Below, in pieces: positions 1-14,900 of a stretch of DNA of 64,000 nt. The translations under genes were made by a program, and so were the position numbers. The DNA comes from Litomosoides sigmodontis. Taxonomy: Eukaryota; Nematoda; Chromadorea; Rhabditida; Onchocercidae. The number at the start of each line of letters is the position of its first letter. Positions within the stretch are counted from its first letter, which is position 1. The notes under the pieces are model-generated. The model saw only the letters and a program-made list of their open reading frames with translations, was not told where the DNA came from and did not search any database. The stretch is taken from NCBI GenBank assembly GCA_963070105.1, contig OY718804.1:9640317-9704316 (forward strand), read 5' to 3'.

Positions 1-1
1 C

Positions 2-61
2 AAAATGATGGACAGCGAACCGTTCGCTGAAAGGTTAAAGGCGGAGTTATACGATCAGTGA
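2..61 (+). CDS. Possible C-terminal end of an upstream gene (partial)
   Basis: An open frame runs from the window edge to a TGA at 59-61 and ends in a charged, normal-looking peptide (...SEPFAERLKAELYDQ). It could be the last exon of a gene that starts left of the window. It is too short to identify, and a chance open frame of this size is possible. The family is unknown. Confidence 0.3.
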   Translation, partial: KMMDSEPFAERLKAELYDQ

Positions 62-629
62 CCATTTCTGCAACCTTTTTCACTCCTTCCTTGCCTATCA
101 CACTATCAATTTCAACAGCTACTTGACATGTTCATTTCTGGTCCGATGCCTTCCGGTGCAACCGAAAGTTTCCCTCAAGTTTCCCGGAATAAATTTTCCA
201 ATTTCAATTTTTATATCTCATTTTTTGAAGAGCTTCGAAGTTTTCCAGTCACTAGATGCATTCTAGGAAGACCGACGAAATGATAAAATTTCAAGTTTAC
301 AACATGTTGCAAAAATAGATTAAATCGTGTAAATCATAAAGTTTTAATTTTTATAAGATTTCACAAATCTCTTTCTTCAGTGACGTAATGTGATAGATAT
401 TTCACGTGCATAAATTACACATAACAATTTTCAGTCAATTTAGTCTGACTAATCATATCGATTAACTGGCACTATTAATTCACAGTATCACATATGTATA
501 TTTGTTAAGTTATTAATTAGTAAAATGCAAATTAATGAGGAAAATTTGATCACTTATATTTTCAGTTGTGCAATATCAGCAATATCAATATCAGTACGAT
601 ATTCCATTATTGTATTTATTTGCAGCATA
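62..629. other. Upstream region of the bHLH gene
   Basis: AT-rich sequence with no convincing exon. It ends in a typical 3' splice acceptor (TTTGCAG, AG at 624-625) only four bases before the bHLH start codon. That fits either an SL trans-splice site or the 3' end of a 5'-UTR intron. The frame is open back to 525, but that upstream peptide is hydrophobic and AT-driven and lies before the acceptor, so it was not included in the protein. Confidence 0.5.
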
Positions 630-3010
630 ATGACAGCGCCATCATCGATTGCCTCAAATGAGCCCACACTAACTTTTCCGGCGTTTGACGCTATCAGTAA
701 ATCACGTATGCGTCGTCAAAAAGCAAATACACGCGAACGAAATCGCATGCATGGCCTAAATCGTGCGTTGGATAAATTACGTCAACGTGTTCCAATAACA
801 ACTCAACATCAAAAACTTTCCAAAATTGAAACACTGCGATTAGCACGGTACACTTTCCGTTTAAAAAATATTTTAATTATACTACATGCAATAATTATTC
901 TACGAATGTAATCAATAATTTCTAAATCAATTACTGCTAACTTATTCAAATTAGATTTTTGAAGTGAAATTATTTTCCAGCATTCGATAATTGATAATTG
1001 GATCCGGAAATTGCATAAATTATAATTAATTACTGTTAGCATTTTCTTCTGTCAACTCTTTCATTCATTTTCATCGTCACAACTACCATCTTTTTAGGAT
1101 TGTGTGATTATGTAAGCTATTAAAATTTCACTTCCTTTCTTCATTTATCTTTTTCATTAGCGATTTACTCCTTCATATTTACTTTCAATATTCTTTACCA
1201 AAAGAAAAAAAAAAGCAAAATCCGTCTGAAATTACGGTGAATAAGTACAATCAATTCGAAATTGAAACTAATTGAGAGGCGCCATCAAATGTCCCATGAA
1301 TCTTCCTACAACAAATACCCTCTTCTTCTTCCAAAGTGGTCGTAATAACCTCTAATTTGACAAGTAAGGATTACGGTATTCGTACAGTAACGTTTTTCTA
1401 GTTCAAATTTGCATTTCATTTGCAGTTGATATTGTTATTGTCGCAATCCTTTTCTCCATGCTTCAATATGCATGTGAAGGTGTGTGTGTGTGTGTGTGTG
1501 TTCGGATCTGACTAGTCTAGGTAAGATATTATTAGTTCAAACAAGTTAGTAGGTTTCTTTAACTGTTCGATATTCTGTTTTATCACATGTCATCATCTGT
1601 TAGTCTTATACAGGGCTTAAATTTTAAGGGTGAATTAAAGATCCAGCCATATGTAGTTTGAATGAATTCGTTTGTGGAAATTCAAACAAATTACAAGCTC
1701 ACTTACTTAAGGTAATTTATTGAAATTTTCTTGCGCTGAAAATTGTCAACGGATATTTTTTATTCAATAGTTTATAAATAGTTTATAACACGCACACAGA
1801 GGCAGAAGATGATGGTTTATTATAATTTTCATGTAATTAATCGATAAAAATTAATTTAATTAGACAAAGGAGATGGATAAGAAAGTAAGGTTGACGTTGT
1901 CATATACTGCTGTTATTACTGACCGATTTTAATAAAATAGAGTAATGAGCAATTACGAGTGGAAAGAGTAATTTATGTCCATCACCTCCCTGTTCTCCCA
2001 TTCACTGAATGGTCATCGCTATCCTTCTTCTTCTGCCTAACATACCTTCCACCTTCAATCACTCACCTTTTTCCACTAACCCAATTGAGTTCATTCTTTC
2101 TCCTGTCTTCTTTCCCTCTAATTGATAAAAAATAATTTCCAACTTATAATTTGCACATATCTTTCAACTTTTATTTTCCAATTTTTTGCATAATTGAATT
2201 CGTAACTTGTGAAACACAAGGAGGCAAAAACCTAACGTAATATAAGTAGGTGTTGAGGGTTTTTTTTAATTCGTTATTTTATTGCAATTTATTTTAACTC
2301 TAATCTTATTCTTGTAGCAGTAGTAGTAGTAGTAGTAGTAGTAGTTGTTGTTGTTGTTGTTGTTGCTATTGTTGTTGTTACTATTGTTATTGTTGTTGTA
2401 TCACTAGTAATATGGTTTTTTCCAATTTTACGTTAAACATTTATCACTGAATTAATTGTTTAGCATTAATTAAGCTTATTACAGAAATTATATTGCTGCA
2501 TTGGATTACATCTTGGATCGTAATGTGCAACCAAGTGCTCTGGAATATGCTAATATGTTAAGTAATGGAATGAGTCAAACTACAACAAATTTAATAGCAA
2601 CCTTACTTCACGTGCCACCCCGTTTACTTGCGTTAACTCAACAACAACAACAACAACAACAGCAGCAGCAACAACAACAACAGGAGCAGCAACAACAACA
2701 GCGTTTTCGGCGTACGACCACCTATTATCATCATAATCCAGATTACCATCAGTCTTATCCACAAGCGGATTATCATCTTGCTAAGTACAACAACCACCAT
2801 CATCTAACATCTGTCTTACATCATCCTACCAAGTCAGCAACTAGCTGTGATGCTTCGAAATGCATTTCATCACATCTAAATCATTGTAACTTTGCCAACG
2901 TACTGCACGTCGAACCCAATCAGTCTATTTCGGTACAAATATCCGCAGCCTCGAACAGTTCAACAAACACCGCCATGCCTTTGTTGCCACCCATTGGCTT
3001 CCACGCGTGA
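630..3010 (+). CDS. cnd-1: NeuroD-family bHLH transcription factor (CND-1-like)
   Basis: Two exons, 630-847 and 2485-3010, join in phase (CG|A) to give 247 aa. The basic region and helix-loop-helix span about residues 27-82, with the motifs [13 protein letters not shown] and [18 protein letters not shown]. These are NeuroD/neurogenin-class, and the loop [11 protein letters not shown] closely resembles nematode CND-1 as I recall it. The splice falls inside helix 2, so each exon alone looks truncated. After the bHLH comes a conserved-looking block ([18 protein letters not shown]), then a glutamine run (15 Q, one E, 5 Q; about residues 125-145) coded by mixed CAA/CAG, then a His/Tyr/Ser-rich tail. 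The family binds E-box DNA as heterodimers with E-proteins and drives neuronal differentiation. The start at 630 was chosen because an acceptor sits at 624-625. The symbol rests on similarity only; another NeuroD-group member is possible. Confidence 0.88.
1480..1501. repeat. (GT)n microsatellite in cnd-1 intron
   Basis: Eleven uninterrupted GT units in the single large intron (848-2484) of the bHLH gene. A likely polymorphic marker; no function is implied. Confidence 0.9.
2315..2400. repeat. Compound (GTA)n-(TTG)n triplet repeat in cnd-1 intron
   Basis: About nine GTA/TAG units pass directly into about seven TTG units and then into a degenerate TTG/TTA tail. It lies about 85 bp upstream of the acceptor of coding exon 2. 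The first half has the same motif as the opposite strand of the giant TAC array at 22967, in miniature. Confidence 0.9.
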
Positions 3011-4256
3011 TTGTACTCAGTTGGAAAAGCTTGCTGAAATTTGATGTAATTTTTAATTTCAGAATTTTAAAAAAAGAAACAACATCCTAACAAGGATAGT
3101 TCATGTCGTATTTTCTTTAGAATTTACCGGTGAATTAGGATTATGTTGAATTTTTGAAGTTAAAGAAAAAATGTTAGGATGAATTATTTAATACTCTTTG
3201 ATGACATTCCGCCTTCATATAGATGAAGCATTAACCTATTAAATTTATCAATTTCATTTTTTTCCCATTTAGCGCGTATTTCGCTGTTGATAACATTGTC
3301 ATATTACTAATAATAAATATCAAAGTGCAACATGCGTCGCTATCCCGCGCTGTTTTAAATTAAAGGAGATATTACGTAACTAACTTCGAAGTTCGAAATT
3401 TTAAAAAAAAAAGAAAATTAAATCTACACAACAATCAGTCAAAAAAACGCATAAATTAAAATATGATTGATTGAAATTTAAAGATTAAAAATTTTTCAAC
3501 ATTTCATATTCCTTCTCAGCAGTAATTACTTTACATTCGATTTCCGATCTTCTTCACAAAGTGTGCATAATTATAAGAAAACATAAATGCATAAATGTAT
3601 GTCTCACAGAGAAGGATTCAAAAATAGCAACAATTAGGTGAAACAAGCGAGTGCTTGTATTAATTGCCGCTGAAAATGTCAAAAGTCACATTTATGCAAC
3701 AGTAATTAATTTGGTTTCAAAACAATAACAATAATAATTAGTAATGCTAGCTTAGGCGAAGCTAAGTCATTACTAAGTTAAAAAATTAAAATAACCTTCT
3801 CAACTACTGTTCGCTTTTACAATGGGATAGCTTCGTTTATGTTAAGCAAACACTCTCCTTCACAAACTACCCTATCCTGGCTAGCTGAGTATTACCATTA
3901 ATTCTAGTGTGCTATTAATCACTGCTCTGTGTTTAACTATAATCGAAATAATTACGCTGTTGCACCAACTTCATGACTAATACATTACTTTTTCCTTGAA
4001 GCATTAGAAATTTTTGAATAATAGAATATCGCTTGTGGTCTCTTTTCCAGTCCTCCGTAAATGAAATTCAACATTCCAGCGCGATTCTACAACTGTTGCA
4101 ATTAATGATTGCTAAATAATTGATGCAAAAAGTTTTATTGAAATAACAAACAGTGATAATAAAATTCAATAACAAGAACAATAATAACAAAACAAAACAA
4201 AGAAAAACAATCAACGGCTCGGCTTATGTAAGAACTCATTGAATATATCTGTTTAT
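3011..4256. other. Convergent 3' intergenic region (cnd-1 / elpc-2)
   Basis: No coding exon seen. It holds the 3' end of the bHLH gene, with a candidate AATAAA poly(A) signal at 3312-3317. It also holds an imperfect hairpin at 3738-3776 and the downstream flank of the minus-strand Elongator gene. Confidence 0.55.
3738..3776. other. Imperfect inverted repeat between convergent genes
   Basis: The 9-bp arms TTAGTAATG and CATTACTAA pair exactly. Inside them AGCTT and AAGCT pair again around a short loop, with a small asymmetric bulge. It is too short for a classic pre-miRNA. It could be a transcript 3'-end structure or chance in AT-rich DNA. Confidence 0.4.
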
Positions 4257-7200
4257 TTACAACAAACTCAGTTGATGAACTGTGACAGAATGATCATTGC
4301 TTGCTGAAGCGAGCTCCCAAATATTGTCATTTACATCATCACTATTTAACCAGGATCCTTCTTTTGGACGAAACCTGCAAGAAAAAAACTTTTTAAGCGT
4401 GAGAAAATTCTCTTACGTTTACAGATGACATCGTGACTAGCAACACAGATAGGAACACCTCGACTTTCGCGAAAGCATTTATTTTATTTAATTCTTATAG
4501 AGTTAATTCGCCATTACCTTACAAATTATAACTTCTTATATCAGATTACTCTTTTCCTTTCTTATTAGTATTAATAATAACAAAATACTTCAGTCTGTTT
4601 ACTGTTTCCGAATGAGCCAACCACCGTATCATGCACTTATCACTATTATTAATATCATCTTGGTCAAAATTCCATTTTTCAATTTCGATTTCACCGTTTT
4701 CGAAACCAACAGCTAGAATGTAATGTCTGAAATTGAACAGTAATTTATAATTTACCAGAACTACTATATCTCTGTTTATTAAATTTAAAAGAATGTACAC
4801 GTAATAATATAATCGAATAATTTTTTGGAAAAATAGAATATGCACTTATTCCATAATTTTGGCAAAAAGTCCACTGCGGTAACAGCGGATACATATTTCA
4901 TTTGTACGATAAGTTGAATGTCATTTCCATCAAAACGCCAAAGACATAACTGCAAATTACAAAATGATTAACCTAAAATAATTTGGAATATGAATAACAT
5001 TTCCATCAGGCTTCGTTCTTAATTAGCTTAAAACGATATTCAGTGAACAAAAAAAACAGGTTATAAAACTGTTCGACATATTTATTACCTTCTTATCTCT
5101 TGCTCCAGTCACGAAATATTTGTCATCGGGAGCCCATGCGCACGTCCAAATGATACGAGAATGCACTTTACTGTATTTCTGCTCAGATGTCAACAGAAGC
5201 TTCCACTCAAAAGGATCTGAAGTCACAGTCAAGATTTTCGAACTTTGAAGTTTCAATTTAATAGCCTGTTGATTAAATTCGCCCAGCTGAATAAGAACAA
5301 CTGTGCATTTGTACAAAACATAACTGATTGTGTAATTGGAAAAGACTGATAGCCGTTAACTTATTGAGCCATCTTTTTGTTTCATTCAAGCATTTGCATT
5401 TAAACTTTTATTCCTGATTTGGACTAGGAAATATAAATGCTGTAACTTGTTCAAATAGGTTTATTACCTTGAGAAGAGCAAACCGAAATAGCAAAAGTTC
5501 TATCGCGCGAAACAGAAAGAAGGAAGGAATCACTATTTGAAAAAGCCATTTGTGCAACAGTAAGTCTATGACATTGTAGCTCGCATCGAGGTCTCCACTC
5601 CTTAGTGTCCCATATGATGATAACTGCATTTTCAGGGCGACTTGCCTAAAACTCGGCTCTATCTTAAAGCGAGAAATGTGAAAGTTCCAACAAAAACATA
5701 CGACCTTTTTTTGAACTCAGAAATATAAATTTGAACTTACGAAGAAATTTTTGAGATACCAAACAGACGAAGATTTTATTACAAAAATTTCTTACTCTTC
5801 ACAAGCTCCTAAAAACTGCCTACAATTTTGACTGTTTGTTTCACCAACCTTGCATGAACTCGAAATAAGTGTGCCAGAATGATTCGATGCAACCGTAAAT
5901 AATTCAAATCCATGTCCATATAATTTGTGAATTTCTGGCCATAGCGTATCTTGCATCAAGCATTCTTCAACAGGCACTCCTGAATATCGATAATAAATAT
6001 TAAAATTTACTCATGAAACTCATATGCCTCACCACTATTAAAATATCAATGCATAAAAACCATCCAAAGCGTCTTGAAAAGATGTATAAGAAAACCTAAC
6101 CTTTCGCGAAAGTATCACTGCCACCTGCTGTATTTTCAGCTGCCAAATTTTCTTTACCTCGAATATTGACATTGTCGATAATTTTATTTGATAAACCTAA
6201 TGCTGGGATGGCTGCATTATGTTGGACGATTTGCGTGGAGTCCGGAAACAACTGTAAAATTTTTGGCACATGCAGATTTTTGCCAATTTGGCCCAGCACT
6301 TGTTTCTAAACTTCACAAAGAAGATTTAAAACTACAATTAAGATTGAAAGGATATAACTAGTTTCCGCATATCATAATTAAAAAAAAAGCACCTTCCGGT
6401 AATCATATTTCGAAACAGCCTCTAGCCTTTCAACAAAACCATGTGGAGCAGCAAAAACACGAAGAATTTTTTCGTCAGCACCAGAGACAAAGCAACTACT
6501 GAAACCCAGTAAATAAAGTTAAGGCCATACGTAAAAAAATATTTTACATATTTTCATAACTTTACAACTTTAAAATCAAATAATACATACACACCTTGAA
6601 ACAGATGCAATACATGTCAAATCATAACCATGCACCTGTGGCCGCGCAATCTCACTTATTACACCCTACAAATATTAAATTGTTTTCCTTCCACTGTTTT
6701 CATATCAATCAAGGATTTGGTAAATTCATTTTGAAAAAAGATCAGAAAAGTTTAGAGCAAAATATTTCAGATCATTTATTGATAATACAAACATCTCGCC
6801 ACAGCAGTCCATCTTTGTGCCTATCAAAAAATTTATATTCATCTTACATGAAACAATAAACAAACATGGTTAACGGAAGGAGCATAACACCGAGTTGTTT
6901 GATCATAGGAGGTTGATAACAAGTAACTTCCAGTAGGATCCCAAGTGATATCTCTAACCTGCCCAGAATGTCCACCGAAAGTTGAAACACTTTTCCAGTA
7001 ATCGCTACCTTCCTTTAAAAATATATATTCAAGATTACCTTCCGAACCATTCATCAAAAAATCATGCTTCAAAAATTCTAAATCTTTGCAAACTCACCTT
7101 TTCCATTTGCCATGAGTAAAAACCACCAAAATATGAATATGCTAGGATTGTGCAACCATCAGGAGAAAAACAAGCCCCAAGAAAACCAGCCGCCTGTCCA

Positions 7201-9918
7201 CCAACGTCACCAACGCGTACCTGAATGAATTTAGATGAACGATTGTAGTTATAATTCAATACAGTCAAAACAGGCGAAATTTCAATAAAATTGCTTAAAA
7301 ATTGATAACTGATAACAGTGAAGCGAAAAATTCAACTAATTGAACTGCCGATTCCTCTTTATCTCCTTTTTATCCTTTTTTAAGAATCACATGCACTTTA
7401 TCCATTAGAAGAGCACCATTTGAACATGCGAAATCATTAATGAATATAAAATAACATACGGAATCAAACCATAATCCAGCGGCAGCTTCGAATGATTCCC
7501 ATATGATAATTGTTTTATCATTTGATGCACTTAACAGTTGTAACTTACTAGGATGCCATTCCACCGAACAGATCCAATCATCATGGGCGTTTAAAACACC
7601 TTCGAGAGTGACATTTATCGTGCAAGTAATAACTGAAAATACGAATGCATTTTTTATGCCTTTTTATCGAGCTAATTTTCGTGATTATAATTCCTAACAT
7701 CTCCACTACGATATCTAAACAAGAATTGTCAGTATGATGTAGGTGAACGTGACCTATCTTTCGTAATCACTTATCACATTAACTTTGAATCAGTTCCACG
7801 TTGATGTCTTTCTAAGATAATATTTAACGAAATAAAATAAAAATAATAACTTGCTATTATAAATAACAAAAATTAAAAAACCTTTAGTTTCGTAATCAAA
7901 TAATGTGAATTGAGCTTTTAATTGAGGATCGGTATTAGTACACATTTCATTGCCTTGCGATACATCAAAACGCCAAAGACGAATACTTTCCTGCCCACCA
8001 CTTGCTACCCAAATATCATTTTCGTATGCTGAAAAACGAAAAAAGTATTTTGCTTTCTGACAAAAAGTAATCATAAGCAATCAACACAAGTTGTCAAAAT
8101 TTGAATCTCAGAGTCTGAATCATTTTCAAAAATCGGTTGATAGAGTTGACGATGGTTCTCCATAAAAAAGATACATGAAATAAAACAAAAGAAACAAGGC
8201 TTATTTTTCCTATTTTTCATTTGATGCAAATACCTTTCTCATGAAACAAATTAATAAAACTTACATAGTATATCTATGCTGCCAATCCAATCAGTATGTC
8301 CTTGAAGCGTTATAGTTTTTTGTAATTGTGAGGACTGGAAAGATAAATGAGAAAACATACCAGGTACACATATATTGAAGCTAAATGGTCTCAATTAAAA
8401 TATCAAAAAAATTCAGTAATAACGCGAAAAAAATAAAGGAAACCTTACAATGTGCGAAAATTTAGCACAAATTACTTCAACATTACTGCTTGTCGTCCCC
8501 AAAATGAACAATACGTTGCCTGAAGAACTTGTGATAAAAATGTAATATTTACAGGAATTTGAAAAATAGGACGAAATAAAGAAAAACCTACCATTTGGCA
8601 TGATGTGAACAGCAACAGAAATGATGAAAGCAGGTTGAAATATGACTCTGTCATAACTTTGCTTTTCTGCTACCTCCATTAATTCTCTATTGACAATAAT
8701 CTGTTCAGCAACTAACACGCCATCAGGAATAGCATAAGCCACAACAATAATATCCTTTTTTGCTTCACTAAATACTGAAGCAGCGCAGCAATTTACTGGA
8801 CATTTTGTTGCTGCATTCCCTAAAATTTTAAAACAATTTTTACACTTCTAAAAACAAATTGTAAACGCCAATCACTTATGGACGCAATAATCATCCTCAC
8901 TATTAAAATTAAAAGTTGTAAAGAATAATGCGAAAGACAAATTCATGCCATACCAATATCAATGATTAACTCTGCATGAACTTTTCTGCCTTTCCGCACT
9001 CCCCATAGACGAATAGTCCCATTTGCCGCTCCTGTTATGAGATAATCCATACCGAAATCTAAAAACTCTTCATTCGTACAATCAAAAAAATTTACTAAAA
9101 AGGAACGTTTCCATAAAAAAAAAAACAGGAATTATGTCCAAAAATGAATAAAATGACATCATAAACAAGAATTTGTTGGATAAATACGAGAAAATAATGA
9201 AATTCAAATTAAACTTATCAACAATTCAAGTATTCTCCACTACAGCAATTTAATATAAATCGTTAATTTGTAAATAAAAAAAGAATATCTTCAATACGGT
9301 CAAATAATTTACCACTATACTGATACCACGAAGCAAATCTCAAGCAAGTTATTGGAAAATCGTGCGCCTTCACTGCATTTTCTACAGCTGTACACTGATT
9401 ATTTTGCTGAAAAAAACAAATCTTTCATTTTGTAGTTGCCATTAAGCTAAAAAAAAATCAGCTATGCTATATCGAAACGAATTAATAACAAAGTATGAAG
9501 TATATGGAAACAGACACCGTCATCCCAGCAAGCTAGTGCTCAAAGACTGATACTGGTTAGAATTGTTGAATGTATGTCAGCTTTTAAGATTTGAAGTGAT
9601 AAGTGACTTAAATACATGCCTCCGTGAACTTAAAGGCGGAGGGGGGACATACATTCATCAAGTATTAAAACAAATATGAAAAAGAAGATAACATGCCTTT
9701 GCCTTTGGCATTACCTTTGGCACTACAAAACACACATTTCCTGCAGAAGCAAATGCCACGATATTGATAACTTTAGACCATGCCATACATTTTGTACATT
9801 TCTGACACCCTCTACCCATAAAAGTCATGTCGATCTTGCATTCTGACACCTCCTCATCAACTGCATCCGTTTTCTGCGAGCAGCTCTTTTCCGGATCACA
9901 AGGCAACAAGGCTGCCAT
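4257..9918 (-). CDS. elpc-2: Elongator complex protein 2 (WD40 scaffold)
   Basis: Multi-exon minus-strand gene: ATG at 9918-9916, stop TTA at 4257-4259. Joined exons give a long WD40 protein matching Elp2 in order. They include [13 protein letters not shown] (8266-8337), an unwinding WD blade [12 protein letters not shown] (about 7980), [20 protein letters not shown] (about 7540), [18 protein letters not shown] (about 7200), [18 protein letters not shown] (about 6930), [13 protein letters not shown] (about 6640), [20 protein letters not shown] (about 6460), and C-terminal WD exons at about 5600, 5200, 4900 and 4640. The last exon (4257-4375) ends in a histidine-rich stretch typical of Elp2. 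Elp2 forms a two-propeller scaffold with Elp1 and Elp3 in Elongator, which makes wobble-uridine modifications on tRNA. The N-terminal exon (9715-9918) is Cys-rich and less conserved. An acceptor (AG at 9928-9927) lies eight bases upstream of the ATG. Some small exon borders, for example near 6800, are approximate. Confidence 0.9.
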
Positions 9919-10350
9919 GACTCTTCCTGTGTGATATAAATAAATGTATGCAGTAATATCGCTTCACGAATACTGTTTCACACTATGATGGCAAAAAACT
10001 TCGCCTGTATCTATTTCGATTATATCCGCTACTTTCGATTCTTACCACCGTCTCATTCAAATTTGCTATGTTCCGATACCACATTCACTTTTCTTTTTTC
10101 TTAATACTCTCTCTCCAATACGGTAGTGATATTCACATGACGACTTGCTGACAACGATTTCACCAAGGTTAATCAAATACGGTCAGGTTCAGCAGAAAAG
10201 GAAACTCTTTCTTTTAAAAATAGAAAAAGGAAGACGTTTTAAAACGACTATGGGAAGGATACTGCGTGTCTACGTAACAAGATAAAATTTCAGAAAACAC
10301 TATTTATTTCCAGAAATTTCATTGCAAAACAGAAATTTATAAAAATAGGG

Positions 10351-11902
<1,552 letters not shown>

Positions 11903-14900
11903 TCAATCTTCATCTTCATCACTGCTCTCGTTACTCTCCGATTTGAAATCCTGAAATCGGTTGGATGATTTTAAAACTTTAAGAAATTATCCTATTCTTC
12001 CAGAAACTAAATATCTAAGCCTTCAAAAATTTAACGATCAAATAATTTGGAAATTCAACAATTACTTGACTTGCTCGAAAATAAATGATTGAATGAACAC
12101 TTTGTTCCAAATACTGATTACAAAGTCTAAACGATTACATCACATTCCAGGACACTTGCTACTTATTCAATATTAAGCCATGGAAAAATACGCATAACTT
12201 AGCTTACTTGCTACCTTATTTTTACTTATGCATGGGTTAAATCTATCAATCTGGCATGTGCATCAGTCTCTATCAATCTATCAATGTGGTATGTATATCA
12301 GTTATCGAATAATATAAACTAACAAACCTTCTCCTCATTATCGTTCTTTGTTTCGTTGCTACTATCTGTATCGCTAATGTATTCCTTCGATTTCGGCTTC
12401 GAATGTAGTTTAACGGGCGAACTAAATCAGGCTTCCAAGGAAAACTGATTAAAAATAGTAATCGTACGCAGGCATACATAATCAAATGTTTCCTAATACT
12501 TCCCCCATCATAAACAACAATGTTGATACATTGTCAGTCAAATTATTTTCGGAAAGATTCAAGGGTTTATCAGTGGCAAAGCATTTGAAAGTTGACAGAC
12601 CACAAACTGCCTGTCTCAGTAACTTCTAAGCATAAATCTTAGTGAAAAAATGGATTTGCATTACCCTGTTTTTGGTTTTTCAACTTTTTTAGCTGGATTT
12701 GTAGATGCGGCTGATGAAGTAGATTCTCTATTTGCGATGTATTCTTTCATCTCGCGAGCATACCTTTCTTTATCTTCTTTTGCTCTTTCTTCGTATTTCT
12801 GAAACAAAATCAAGTCTAAGGAACAGTGAAAAAACCACTTCAAAAATATTAATTTATAAAGCATCTCAAAAATTGTGGGACTTTTTTAATTTCCTCGTCG
12901 ATTTCCTTCCACATTTTGCCAGCCTTCTGCGCTGCTTCCGTGACGGAGACTCCTTCTTTCTTAAAACTTGAGTAGTTTTCACCAAACCAAATAAAATACG
13001 CCGATTGCGGCTTTTTCGGAGCATTTGGATCTTTTTTCTTCTTCTCACGCCTGGTAGCTTTTGCAGACCTTGATGAATCCTAGAAAAATTAATTGAAACA
13101 ATGCTTTACACCGGCTTGCCTAATAATATCTATGCAGTTAAAAATTTTACCTTATATGCATTATCAGAACCCGAACAGAAATACAAAACAATTTTCTGCA
13201 TCTATATATATTTAATTCAGGGTTTTGCCAAAAAGCATAATATTCAAAAAAAAAAAATGCAAGAGGCTTTCACATGAGTTAAGAGATTTCTTAAAAGCAA
13301 CAGATTTAATTTGCTTTTAAACTCATGAACTGAAAAAAATAATCTCTACCCTTTTCTTTGGTTTTGGGGATTTCTTTCTTTTGTTATCACCGGAACCACT
13401 TTCCGATGATTGAGCAGTATCACTATCGTACTCTTCATCTAGTTCACTTCTGGACCCTTCCGATGAGCTTCCTTTTAAATCTTCTTCGAGATCATAATCA
13501 TCTAAAAACTTTTCGTAAATGATAAGTAACTTGTAAAGAGACGATAGATTCATTTATGCATTAAAAATTAACTGAATGGTCACTATCTCAGAATCATTTC
13601 CTGAAACTGTGGATAGTCGCAACTAAAAATGTATTTGTAGAGTACGAAGAACTGTCCATAATTAATCTACATTACACTAACTGAAGTACGAGTAAATTAT
13701 CTATGAATTTTTATTTCCAGGTACTGAAATTTTATATAAGCAAAAACACAGACGGTCTTCACTGTCGGTATCATCATCACTTTCTGCTGCTTCTTTATTT
13801 CTTGCTTCTTGCTTCAGCGTCTCTTTGTACGGATCTAACTCTTCGTCACTATCACCAAGACTTCCAGTATACGTTGGCTTATCCTACAATGCGCATGAAA
13901 TGCTAGCGAATTATTTCCAACAATTAGGTTTTCCGACATCTAACTTATTCAACAACAACAAACCAATCGCTTCGCATTTTTGATTCTCAAACGTTTATTA
14001 TTCACGAAATCGAACAGACGATTATATTCTTCTCTGAAATAGTAGCAATAACAAAGGTTATGAATATCCATATAGCTAAGTACAGACATGTGACAAATGC
14101 ATAAAAAGCAAGGAACTACTAAATAAGGAACTTTTCAACGCTGTTGAAAATCAGTAAACTGCCGCCTTTCATTTCAATTTCGAAGTCAAACGAACGAGTG
14201 GACACATCTGATCGAGCGAAATTAACACAACTTATCTGAAATTTATCGTATTAAGATATAATTGACAAATTAAAGACTTTAAAAAACCTTACTTGCTTTT
14301 CAAAACCGAAAAAAGAAATTTGTTGATTGAATTATAAAAGACTGCATTTACCTCTTCGAAACGAATATACATCGGTGGCTTATGAACATAAACAAAGCCT
14401 TTTTCCAGTGGATATAAAAAACCAGAAGCTTGCTTGTGAGCACACATTACTGCTGGAGTTCCGGAGTGCCTGCATAAATACGCAAAATTTCAAATAATGT
14501 AATATTCTTTCAAGTGTAATAAAACTAAAGAAAGCTGGCACTAATAAAGTACGTACCCAACAAAGCTTCCAGGAACAGTAATTTTCATATCAACCATAAC
14601 CCGAAATATCTTTGATACAACTTCAAATACAGTTCCACTCATTCGTTTTTCCAGTTTACCCTTGTACTGCTCTTTTAGCTGTTCACTGAAAAGATAAAAA
14701 AATCCTATCCTTGATCCTGTCAAAAGCGCAGATACCATGTCAATAACACAGTTAAGGATTGGAAGGCTTACGATGTAAAGCCTAAGTCCAGATCAACCTC
14801 TTCGTCTTTCGAGAATTCAAGAACCAGGAAGTGATAACGAGTTTGACCTTGACGAATCGGCGGATTTAGGCTGATCTTAAAATGAAGGAATTAAAAATCG

